From: Hydrangea macrophylla
Taxonomy: Eukaryota > Streptophyta > Magnoliopsida > Cornales > Hydrangeaceae
Length of the DNA stretch: 64,000 nucleotides
Reading direction: 5' to 3'
Assembly (NCBI GenBank): GCA_033977485.1
Contig: CM066998.1
Span: 28,149,501-28,213,500 of the forward strand
Below, piece by piece: positions 54,088 to 64,000 of this stretch (the stretch's first letter is position 1; every line of letters begins with the position of its first letter). Made by a program: the position numbers and the translations under genes. Below the pieces are notes generated by a model. It worked only from the letters and a program-made list of their open reading frames with translations, ran no database searches and was not told where the DNA came from.

Positions 54088-55011
54088 GAATTTTCTAGGG
54101 GTGGCGAAATTTGGGTCATCCCGAAATTTATGTCCAAACCGAATAGAAAATCCTGTGTTGGGTCAGAATGTCAGTTTGGTTTACAACTGACCCAAATAAA
54201 TAAATACAGTTCGGTTTTCAATACGGGTTTCGTAACCCGAACGGACCCACATAACGGAATTGGTTATAAAGTATATATAGCACCTAGGGTTTGTACCTTT
54301 ACTAATTCTAAGGGTTTCGCCCCTCGCAAGTCCAACTCTCTTTTCCCTCTCAGCAAACTGTCAAGGTGACGACTACAAGTCTATGAGGTAGCCATGCCGA
54401 TGCCGATGCCGATGTCAATGCCAACGCTGACCAGGATCACACCGGACAATGGCGAGGCGATGAGGAGAATTGCAGTATCGCACGATGAGGAACTTCTCAG
54501 TCAGACTGAGTCATTCACGGTCGACAAGGCAACGACACTGACGCACAACGAGCATCGTACGAGGACTCACGATATGAGTGTGTGTTCATATATATATATA
54601 TATATATGTATAGCTGCGTGCATGACCATGAGACTGTGTTCATGGCTGAATGTTGATGGTTGGGCATAAGTGTGTTAGTATGTATACCATCTGATTCTCT
54701 CTTATTTACTCTTTAATATAATTTTTTGCTTACATGGTTGGGCTTGTGTAACATCTGATTATGATTTTACACTCTAGGGTTTGAATTCTGTTGTAAATTT
54801 TAGTCTCTATTGAAAATATTGAAAATTTCAGCTTATGTTGAAACCGAAGTTTGAAAACGATCCCGATTCATTTTTGGCAAACCGAACCGAATCACTCGAA
54901 CTTTATTTCGGTTGGTTATCAATGTTATGATCACCAAACCAAACCGAATTAACCCGAACCGAACTAGCTAGATCAAAACTGAATAAACCAATGCTCACCA
55001 CTACAATTTTC
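54088..55011. mobile_element. hAT-like non-autonomous transposon, about 0.9 kb
   Basis: The ends TAGGGGTGGCGA (54096) and CACCACTA (55003) form the short inverted ends typical of plant hAT elements. Flanks GAATTTTC (54088-54095) and CAATTTTC (55004-55011) fit an 8-bp target duplication with one mismatch. Near both ends are ACCGAA(T/C) words. The centre (54394-54440) holds an ATGCCG run and a normal-looking open stretch, possibly captured. No transposase is seen. Confidence 0.75.
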
Positions 55012-55290
55012 CATCATATTGAGAAGCAATGAGTTATAGAAAAGACACGTTGAGCTCGTACATGGGCCTCGCAATGCCTACACCACTAGAAACTACGTAA
55101 ATAGCATATAATACCTTAACTTGTTCAGACTCATCTAATTGGCAAAAGGTACCCAATTTTAGGTCTTGATATACTAGTACAACTGACAAAATATTTAAGA
55201 AAATTTAAGATTCAAATCTATTCTATAAACATGTACGGATAAATAAATACATAGATATGTATGCTTATATTGAGCCAATATAAAAAATAA

Positions 55291-56055
55291 TGTATGGGTA
55301 GGCATAGAATTTCGGCCCTGAACTGCGGGTGGACCGGCAAGCTCGGCTCAAAGCCCGGCATAGGCCGTACCTCGAGTTAGGCCCACCCAAGCCCATAGAC
55401 CCTTGGATGGGCTATGGGCTCTTCCATTCAAAACCCGACTCGGCCCGAAAGTCCAAGCCCGAAGCCTAAGCCTGAATAAATAACCCGAGGCCCACCAATC
55501 CCGCCTGCTTGGCCCACTAAACAAGTCCGACAAAGCTCGAGATATCCCTTTAAAGTAATGTTACTTTCCATTTAAATTACTTTTCAAATCACTTAATTCA
55601 ATTTACGTTACTTTCTAAATGACTTAATACAATTTATGTTACTTTATAAATCACTTAATTCGATTAATGGTTAACTTTAAATTAATTAATTTAATTGAAT
55701 GAAGGTTTATTACATTTTTAATGTTCAAAATCAATCAATTTAGTTGACCTTATAACACATTAGTCCAATAAATGTGTTTACTTAATTTGGTAACTAAAAC
55801 TAAAAAGTAAAGGTTATTATTAAATTAATTTCTCTTTTTATTAGAGAGTTTTTTTTTGTATAAATAGTGTCGAGGCCTGATGCCCGGCCCTTAGCCCAAA
55901 CCCTTAGGGCCTTTGGGTGGGCTTAGGGCCCTCATTTTCCAAACTCGTATTGGCATGGTCAATGCCACCAAGTCCATCAACGGCCTATCCACGCCTCGGC
56001 CCACCTGCCACCACACGTGCTGAGCGGGCCAAATTTCCATGCCTATGTATGGGCT
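55291..56055. mobile_element. Non-autonomous transposon with GTAGGCATAGAATTTCGGCCC ends
   Basis: The left end (about 55297-55318) is mirrored by the right end GGGCCAAATTTCCATGCCTA. GC-rich subterminal parts full of GGCCC/GGGCC words surround an AT-rich centre (55550-55860). It is probably of hAT type; the target duplication is not resolved. Confidence 0.6.
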
Positions 56056-56170
56056 TGCTTTTAGAGTCAACTTGTGTAATTAATACAAGCTACTATTTCT
56101 ATATCTAATCTTTCGGTTTTTCCACTATACAACTAATCATTTTGTTGGTTTAGTACACCAAAAATTATGA

Positions 56171-56331
56171 GAGCATTTTGGCCAACCCATTACTCACTCG
56201 GGCCTCCACTGGGTGACATGTGTCCCATTCCAGTAATTATGTTGAGAATACACAGAGACAAAATGGGAATAAAATGGGACACATGTCACCCAGTGGAGGC
56301 TTGGTGAGTAACTGGTGAGCAAAAAATGCTC
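56171..56331. mobile_element. MITE with 59-bp inverted ends
   Basis: GAGCATTTTG...GTGTCCCATT is mirrored by AATGGGACAC...AAAATGCTC. The best-kept core is CCTCCACTGGGTGACATG (18 bp). The loop is about 40 bp. Confidence 0.8.
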
Positions 56332-56643
56332 TAAAAAATTATTATGATTGTTACTGTCAAATGACATCGTTAAAAAGTCACTAAGAAACAACAATTGGTA
56401 ACTATCGATTAGTGTCCTAAAAAAAAATTGTTGCTAAATAATACCCAAACTACAACAAAATGGCACATTGTTACCATCAACTAGGCCCGTTAATGGACAT
56501 GGTCTAGAATAGAATTCGATCCCAATTCGTTCCATTTATGTTAGTATGGATTACGTATTGGGATCCACAGATCCAAACCTTTTAAGAAGCTTGATTAGTG
56601 GTCCAGATATAGATTATACAGTCCAATCCGATAGAGACCTGGT
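56332..56643. other. AT-rich DNA, nothing recognised
   Basis: Contains a phrase typical of decayed retroelement sequence (GGATCCACAGATCC) but no definable feature. Confidence 0.4.
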
Positions 56644-58840
56644 GTAGACACCCCATTTTGTTAGCTAGCAGAGTTAGGAACCCACTAGCATGGTGGTCCT
56701 TGATGATTGAAAAGACGTGTGCAGAACGACTCCCAGAGATCACCTCCATCTCTCGAAAAGCTGAAGAACTGGTAAAAATGACCAAAATGCCCAAAAAACC
56801 TAAAATCCCTGAGCTAGACCAAAATCTCAAAAATCATTCAATGTTGTCTAAAAGGTCCAAAAAAGTATTTTAAAAGAAAATCGGACAGAAACGTCAGTTC
56901 CCATGCCCCCAGAACTTCCCAAAAATGCTCTGTTTGACCAGTTTGACTTGAAAACCAAAGCACCATTGTACTTCAAAATATTTTTCGTAAATACTAGATG
57001 TCAATAGCTTTCCAGCGGCATATCGCACATAATTTTTGGACTCAAAACTGATTTTTTATGCATTTCCAAAGGCAAAAACGGCGGGTAAATTAGCTTTGAC
57101 CACAAATACTAAAATTTTTCTAAAGTGACCCAACTTCGAACTATTATTTTATGGAAAGTAGAACTTAATACATTTCCAACGGTATATCACTAGATCAATT
57201 TAGAATTCGTATGCATTTTCTGTGAATTTCAAAAGAAATATGGCATTTTCACGAATACAGAAGTTTCGGAGACCTAACTGCAAAGTGGGGTTGATTGGCA
57301 CAGATCTGGCCCCACTCTGACCCCATTTTTGTAATTATTTGTAGGATATTTTTGGTGAATTTCTAAAACCAAAATGATTTATTTTGATCTCCAACACCTT
57401 AGGACTAATGGGAAGCTTTTAAAATCCCATTTTCCCCCAATATTGCCTATATAAACCCCCCTAATGCTTCACATTTAGGGGTGATTAGTTGATGCCTATG
57501 AAAAATTGTGTGGTTAAGAGTTAGAGATAGAGAGAGGAGAAGACTTGGGTTCATCCATTGATTTCCCAATCAAAAATGTGAGTTTTTATTAAGTTTCTTT
57601 TCAAAATCAGGTCATCTTTCAAGCATCCATATGTATTTCATATTGTTTTGAGATATGGAGGTTAGAAAAGTGATTCCTATGTCAAAACATACACACGTAT
57701 GAGAATGCTATGCTAGTGGGTCATTTTTCATTCTTGTTTTTGAATATTGCTCATTGATTATTGTTCATCTCTTCTCACATCATTTCTTCTTCATTTTCTT
57801 TGTTTTTACTTTCCAACATTATCTAAATGCAGGTATAGTTGTTGAAAGGGTGAATTCTTACGAATAGTAGCTCACATACTCAAAGCTTTGCTATATAGAT
57901 GATGTTTGTCACTCACACACACATACACACACCTTGAAGCTCAATGATTGTTCTTGGTGAAACTTTGATTGAAACAACTATTCCTAAACTTTTGATTTAA
58001 GTTCAAGGATGGTATTCTAAGTGGTTATAATCTATTTCTAAGTACTGAAAATCACCTCTCAAGATGTCTATTTCAAAGCCCCTCTAAAACCCCAAACTTT
58101 GTTTCCAAAGATTCAAGCCTTGTTTCTCTCAAAATACCCAAAATAGTGAGCAATCTGTCTTTAAAATGCAATTATGAGTTCAATACTAACTGGATGATGA
58201 TGAAACCACTTAGAAAACCTCCTTAACTCTTTGAGATTCACCCATGATTTCTGGAAGCATAAAAAGACACTTTCTACCCAAAATAGTGAGCAATCTGTCT
58301 TTAAAATGCTATTCTGAGTTCAATACTAACTGAATGACGATGAAACCACTTGGAAAACCTCCCTAACTCTCTGAGGTTCGCCCATGATTTTTGAAGCTTC
58401 AAAGGACACTTTCCAAACACAAACAATCCTTGAAAACACTATGTCCTCGCATCATAGTTGGTTGTTTGAATTTAAGCATTTATTCCAATATTTTTTCTCA
58501 CTTTGTATGGTCCACATTTATTTTTCCCTTGAACTTTAATGTGTTCGCTAATTTTGCATATTTTTTAGTAATTTGTAGAGTCTTTTTTCTATTTGTATAA
58601 TTATTTTTCATTTGAGTCGACAATTCAATCTCTCTTTCTAAGTAAGGTATCTTGTATGTTTGATTTCTCATATTCTGTAACTCCTATTGTGATGAGGTTT
58701 CTTCCTATGTGTTCTAGACTCAATAAGGATGTCTCTATTGATTTTCATAATTTGTGTGCATGCCTAACCCCTCCATTCTTTTTTTAAGTTGATGTAAACA
58801 TTCTATCCACTATTCACAGTATATAGATTTCGATATTTAG
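56644..58840 (+). repeat. TAT-type gypsy 5' LTR and leader region
   Basis: It begins TGTAGACACCCCATTTTG, the same terminus as the inverted LTR at 34219. A TAGCTTTCCAGCGG block (57005) matches the AGCTTTCCAATGG block of that LTR. TATATAAA lies at 57448-57455. The LTR/leader border is not found. The leader contains a two-copy 140-bp duplication (58135-58415). Gag-like coding follows from about 58900. Confidence 0.65.
58135..58415 (+). repeat. Two-copy 140-bp tandem duplication
   Basis: TACCCAAAATAGTGAGCAAT begins both copies (near 58135 and 58275). Copies differ at about a dozen sites. Each holds GAAACCACTT.GAAAACCTCC. Confidence 0.92.
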
Positions 58841-58899
58841 GCAATCTATGGCCTACCCTTATCGACCATATTAGCCTCCGTATCTGTCCAACTCACCCA

Positions 58900-61870
58900 A
58901 CCCTCCTGCCCAAAGACAAAAACCCTGTGAATTTTCCAACTCCTCAGACCCGCAACAAACCCTCAGCAGTTGGCTGCGATCTGTCCCGTCATTGTGCCTA
59001 TCATCAAGTCCCAGGTCATACCACAAACCAATGGATTCGCCTTCGCTATGATATACAAGACCTCGTCGACTGCAAAATTATTGACCCACCGCCCAGCCGA
59101 CCCATTATCACCTAAAATCCCTTACCAAATCACCACAATATCAGACACATCGAACCTAAACCCCTAGCCTTTGATCCATCTACCTTCATAACCTCCTTAG
59201 GGCAATGCTTATCCCTCGTTGAAATTTTGGACTTTTGGGGAATCTACTTGCTTAGAGAAGACTGTGGGTGGTTAGAAGAACTTGAAAATGAGTAAGGCTT
59301 ATTCTTACTGGAGGAACAAGATTTGGGGTTATAAGAGATCTGATGGTTTGATCCTGAAGCAATAATTGATGCGTCTACCTGGGACAAGACGAAAATGCCA
59401 TTTGGGTATATCGGTCATGACTGGTTTAAGGAAGACGAAATCGTCAAAGGCCCCCTAATATTGATCATTAAAAAAGGTCTGGACGTCATTCCAGCCTTAA
59501 TAGGCAATCGAAGAAGCCATTGAAAAGAACCAAAGAAAAACAAAGGAAAGGAAAGGATGGAAGAAGTAATGAAAGAAGATGTCACGACCTGGAACAACCC
59601 AAATGATCCTAGGCACGTGGCACGCCACCAAGGCTCATCACAAGTCCTTAAAGTTCCAAAAATGAATTTAAAATAAGCTTAAACCAAAGAAGATCAACTA
59701 ACATTGGAAATTTTTAAAAGTTTGGATCAACAGACATCCAAACATGCTAGTCAAATGCCCCTTTGGGAAAACAATAAGCCAAAAACCCTATTTTTTTGCA
59801 AGTTAAAAATCCTTACACAAAATCACCTGAATCATGAATTGATTTAAACACCAAACTCCAAACCATTTAAAAGCCAAACCAAATCATAGTAATGAGCTCC
59901 CAAAGTTCAAGCAAGAGCTTAAAAGCTCTTTAGGAAAGACACATATTATAATCATTTACAAACCAAACCCAATGAATAAACTTATAGGATCAAACGTCCC
60001 AAATTAAGAGCTCGAGTCTTAGATACAATCAACCAGTCCAACTCAAACGGCAACTACAACCTTTATAAACAAGAGCTAGGTTATCTAGCCAGAATATTAC
60101 ATGAGTTAAGGATTCACTTACAACATGAAGTTAAAACTAGGAATGTTACGTAAGTCTTGCTAAACAAAATACAACATACACTATTCCTGGGTCAAAACCA
60201 ATTACAACCATATTACAAGTTTTACGCTAAAAGCAAGTAACTATAAAGAAAGGCACTTCAACTCCCAAAAACCACAAGCTAGCATCTGGCTCACTTCCCC
60301 GATTCCTCACCGCGATCACCTAGTATGGTTATTCAATACCATTGCAATATATAAGATATATGCTTAGTGAATAATGCTAATCATGATCATGGATAATGAA
60401 CATGCTCAATTCAACATATTACAAAGAACTATAGTCTCTGCCAATTACTAGTTCATTCCCACCACTACCGGCTAGCCCGCAGCTCCACTCCCCAAGTCCA
60501 CGTGACTAGTCATGACCCACGCCCTCACATGTGCGATCCCATAGGCCTCTGGCGGCCGTGGTCATCACCACATCGATTACCTCATGGTAGTATAGAACTA
60601 GCAATTTCTATTGGCCCAAAGAGGCAACTCAACATGTTCATTTAAACATCACACTGTATAATCACACAACTATGCCTTAGTAATAATATGGTCATAGTTC
60701 TACACCATAGATTTGCAACTACTATTAAGCATACAAAAATTCAGCTAATTAGGCATGATTTGGCATCACAATTGAACCCAACATGAAAATAATCCAAATG
60801 TCAAAATTAACATCACTCATCTCTTAGGTTTTGCTCCTAATCACACGATTAGTGTCTTACCATGATCCAAGTACAAATCCTATACATAAACTACAAGTTA
60901 TGAGCTAAAACTCCAAAATGGGTCGCAGAAAAATTGTCATAGAACTTAATAAAATTGGTACTAATGGGTTAGACTCATCTCCACGAGTCCGAATATATGT
61001 TCTGTTTTGAAAATCGACGTCATTTGGCGCGTTAATCAGCGTCGAGATGCTCGGCGTAAATATTTTTGTCGATATATGTATCTCATATATCTCTATACTA
61101 TTGTAACTAAATGAAGAAGAAGGTGATTGTGAGTCACCTCTTAACGTGGTTCACTTGTAAAATTTCTCCTTTTAATTATAACCTCCACCAAGTTTTACCC
61201 ATTTTACAATTTACACTAATTAAAAAACTTATTAAAACTATCCCAAACTTAAATGTGTATTTGTCTATGTCTTGCATGGGTCCCATAAGTGGTCCCATAT
61301 ATTTCCATGAAGTTATTAATTAACCTACTAATTATGCAACATGTCCAATTCGCTCTCACAAAGGTATTCCAAACTGACCACAAAAGTGGTCTCTAATAAC
61401 CAACATATTATTAAAACAATAAAATATTAATACCAGGTAATCCTTAATAAACATTTAGGCATATAAGAATATTCTCATCACTGTCCCATCACAGATAGAA
61501 CATTTCAACACATGTCCCAATTTGAGACTGCCACTTTGACCACATTTGGGTTCCCACTGGACACCCATAATCAACTTAGTGGGTCAAGTTCCACATCTCA
61601 CACATACTCAGATCATCATTAAATGGTTAATAATGCATGCTAAATATGATTAAAACAATTTGCAAGAGCAGGTGTTACAGAAAATGATGAAGTGATCAAA
61701 CCATTGAAGAAGACGTATGCCCAAGTCTCTACTTGGGAACTTCTGTTGGAATCGCAGAGGCATAGACAAGTCGTCTTGGAAGCCTTAACTAGAGTTGAAA
61801 TCCCAATTGAAACCTCACTTTATGAGCTGATTGTCTTTCTTGGATCACTCTCTCCACACCCCATCATCTA
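58900..61870 (+). pseudogene. TAT/Ogre-type gypsy gag region, decayed and split by a solo LTR
   Basis: The first part (58927-59160) reads PTPQTRNKPSAVGCDL, then CAYHQVPGHTTNQWIRLRY and DIQDLVDCKIIDPPPSRP. In this lineage the zinc knuckle is C-YH-GH-T-C-LR; here the third Cys is Trp. Stops follow at 59115 and beyond. After the solo LTR, 61680-61870 reads KKTYAQVSTWELLLESQRHR and VVLEALTRVEIPIETSLYEL. This fits the WELLxxSxxHRxALLxAL segment ahead of the protease in these elements. No pol is reached: the coding ends at a TAG near 61868, where the next LTR-like block begins. Confidence 0.75.
59575..61684 (-). mobile_element. Solo LTR of a chromovirus-like element, 2.1 kb
   Basis: The block 59580-61679 starts TGTCACGACC and ends GGTGTTACA. 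On the minus strand it ends with CACGTG and GGTCGTGACA. It shares TGAGCCTTGGTGGCGTGCCA with the end of the chromovirus LTR (541-560 and 7432-7451). Flanks are GAAGA (59575-59579) and GAAAA (61680-61684), a target duplication with one change. The reading frame on both sides belongs to one TAT gag region. No internal region remains, as expected after LTR-LTR recombination. It lacks the CAGTCGACTG cluster. Confidence 0.85.
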
Positions 61871-61929
61871 GAATATCTTGTATTTTTGAATGTACACTAA
61901 TAAATAAGACCTTGTATTCTTTTAATGTA

Positions 61930-64000
61930 TGTGCATGAGTTCTACTTTACCTTTGTTGAATTCTGAGTCCCAGTCAATTGGAATGATGACCCAATCAATT
62001 GCCTTAACTTGTACCCCAATTGATTGGACCTTCTGTCAATCGATTGGCACACTTGTACCTACCACATTGACCCAATCCATTGGACTTCATTTCAATTGGT
62101 TGGAGTCATTAATACTAAACCCCAATCGATTAGACCTAAGTCACAATCGATTGTTGCATTTATTACATGTCCCAATCGATTGGACCTCTTTTTGCCAATC
62201 AACTGGCAGTAGCTGTGAAGATCCTCTTGCTCTGAATGAGAGTTGGACACGTGAATCCTGTTTCTCTATATATAGGAGACATATTTCAGAGTATTTTTGG
62301 TTCTAGAAATCATACACACACACACATATACACACACACACATTTATTTGAGATTATATACATATATACACTCATATATATATACATATATACACACATC
62401 CATACACTCACACACACACTCATGGATTGAAGAGAAGAAGAAGACTAGAAGAAGGAAAGAAAAAAGAAAAGAGAAGGAAATAAAGAACGAAGACAGAAGG
62501 AAGAGGAGAAAGAGAAGAGACCACCATTGGAGAGCCCAAGCTTTTTAAACACACACCCCAAACACCCCCTAGTCTCTTAAGGTGAGTTCTAAACTTACTT
62601 GGAAGCCCAATATTGATGTTAGAACTTGTTCAAAGGAAGAAAAGATGCGTTATACGTATTTTCTCAAATTTGTATTTCGAGACTTCTATCTCTGTAAAGA
62701 AGACGAAGTCCCAATCCATTAGGACTTTTCCCAATTGATTTCCATAGATGATGACCCAATCGATTGCCAAGGTTTATAATCGATTGTAATTGATTGTGAT
62801 CCAATCTATTGTTACCGCTTTTATCCCAATCGATTGGACCTCTGTCACAATCAATTGGAAGTTATAGAATGATGTTGATTCCTATTTAGTTATATTAAAA
62901 CTGCTTAGTTGTTTTATATATTATTCCGAAACCCCTGCATATAATACTTTTGTGATAAGAGATAATGAGATGCCATGTCTCAGTAGTGTTAAGAGTAACG
63001 ACATAATGTTTCATAACGTTAGATAACATAGTAGTCGTGAATCAACATTGGTTATCGTTTGTTTTATTCATGTAGTCAGGCCATATGGGATTATCTTGTA
63101 TCGATGTTAGAGTAGAACTTAAGTAGGTTTGCTAAGATTTGGGATCTTGCATGGCAGGCTTTGGTCATGATATGTTCTTAAAAACTGGTGAGCTGTGCAT
63201 ACATTCTTAAAAGGCGATGAGCTAGACTAAGTAGCCCTAAGATAGGCCAAGTGATCCATGATATGTTCTTAAAAGCCGGTGAGTTGTTCATATATTCTTA
63301 AAAGGCAGTGAGCTGGGATCACTAGTAGCAAATGCGTAAGTCATGGCAAAGATTGATATATCTTGTTCAAACATTGTGTCCCTATAATGCGATGAGCTAT
63401 TCATATGTTCTTAAAAGCTGGGGATGGACTGACATGGCGTCCATGACATGTGGTGAGCTGTTCATATGTTCTTAGAAGTGGTGGGCGGGATGATGGTATA
63501 TTTATAGAGTTGAACTATCAAGTCTATTCATCAATCAAGAGTATGTTGTTAGTCTTCATGTAGTAAGACGAGTAGGAGTTATGAGAACGGGTTTAACCAA
63601 AGAAAAATAAGAAGATATTATTAGTAGAATCGAATTCTTATATTGTTCATAACTTGTAATAAATTCAATAGTGTTTAACTCACTTAGCTTTCATTAGCTG
63701 ACGGTGTTTTATGCCGTTGGACATTTCCATGCTCCAGTACACCCTGTCTCTGACTATATAAGTGAAGGAGATATGGGCAAGGATTACTATGCCAGGGAGG
63801 ACACTGTTGTAGAGGCCTACCTCGAGGGAGACACGGCGGAGGAAGATTACTATGCCGACTACTACGTCTATGCCAATTGAAGACTAGGCTAGATAATAGT
63901 TTAATTTACTTAATACTTAAAACCTTTTTGTAAACAGTCATATGTTGCCTTAACACATTATGTTTAAATTGATTTGAGACTCTGATATGTAAAAGCTTAG
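61930..64000 (+). repeat. LTR-like block with CAATCGATTG palindromes, runs off the window
   Basis: Palindromic words lie at 61968-62215. They are followed by a TATA-like CTATATATAGG (62268-62278), a CA/TA run (62310-62415), a purine-rich stretch and more words (62709-62868). Then come repeats of CATATGTTCTTAAAAGC.GGTGAGCTG (63165-63480) and a small open frame (63698-63880). The layout parallels 46087-48200. Exact CAATCGATTG copies start at 62038, 62143, 62173, 62757 and 62827, with about ten one- or two-base variants. The 3' end and primer site lie outside. Confidence 0.6.
63698..63880 (+). other. Small Tyr/Asp-rich open frame in an LTR
   Basis: Sixty codons are open between a TAG (63695) and a TGA (63878). 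The first ATG inside gives MGKDYYAREDTVVEAYLEGD and the end is EEDYYADYYVYAN. It is acidic and tyrosine-rich with no known domain. The stop is followed by AGAC, as in the relative at 48088. If translated from the ATG it is only about 40 residues. Conservation in a second, diverged LTR-like block is the reason to list it. Confidence 0.4.

Noticed and set aside
62236..62548. Thr-His and Lys/Arg-rich small proteins
   Set aside because: They are translations of CA and purine-rich simple sequence in an LTR-like leader.

Overview
The window looks like repeat-dominated nuclear DNA of a flowering plant, probably a eudicot. It is AT-rich, has no bacterial gene layout, and carries plant-type transposons: a Tekay-like chromovirus, TAT-type Ty3/gypsy, Ty1/copia, a plant RTE LINE, CACTA, hAT, Stowaway and small hairpin MITEs. 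I found no intact single-copy host gene. The only recognisable host-derived pieces are two vacuolar ATPase subunit B exons inside a CACTA element and a decayed Deg-like protease fragment. The species cannot be named from the sequence.

Left part (1-10429): a Tekay-like chromovirus retrotransposon with an uninterrupted 1502-residue gag-pol-chromodomain frame. Its 5' LTR is cut by the window edge and its 3' LTR is complete (5355-7492). Then come AT-rich DNA, a repeat-rich patch (8800-9365) and an RNase H-like fragment. A CACTA transposon of about 8.4 kb (10430-18818) splits that fragment. It has palindromic subterminal repeats, no visible transposase, and captured gene pieces.

Middle (18819-42665): a Deg-like pseudogene; a copia-type LTR carrying a hAT-like insertion; a large inverted repeat; a rearranged copia element with gag fused to integrase; and two nested TAT-type LTRs. 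The second TAT LTR holds a full-length RTE LINE with a perfect 17-bp target duplication and one visible nonsense codon. Next is a non-coding retrotransposon interior with an 80-bp minisatellite, small MITEs, a short poly(A) retro-insertion, and a very young gag-only copia element (identical 281-bp LTRs, GATTA duplication).

Right part (42666-64000): hairpin repeats, CCA/TGG-rich DNA, an LTR-like block with CTCGAG palindromes, a complete non-autonomous gypsy element (49052-53066, GTCAT duplication), two hAT-like elements, and a decayed TAT element interrupted by a 2.1-kb solo LTR. A second LTR-like block, with CAATCGATTG palindromes, runs off the window end.

The most intriguing pattern is that three diverged LTRs (1-601/5355-7492, 46087-48200, 61930-64000) each carry a cluster of a different TCGA-centred palindrome: CAGTCGACTG, NCTCGAGN and CAATCGATTG. 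In the first and third, arm bases change in pairs that keep the palindrome. The latter two LTRs also share a short Tyr/Asp-rich open frame near their 3' ends. All comparisons were made by eye; no alignment or database search was run.
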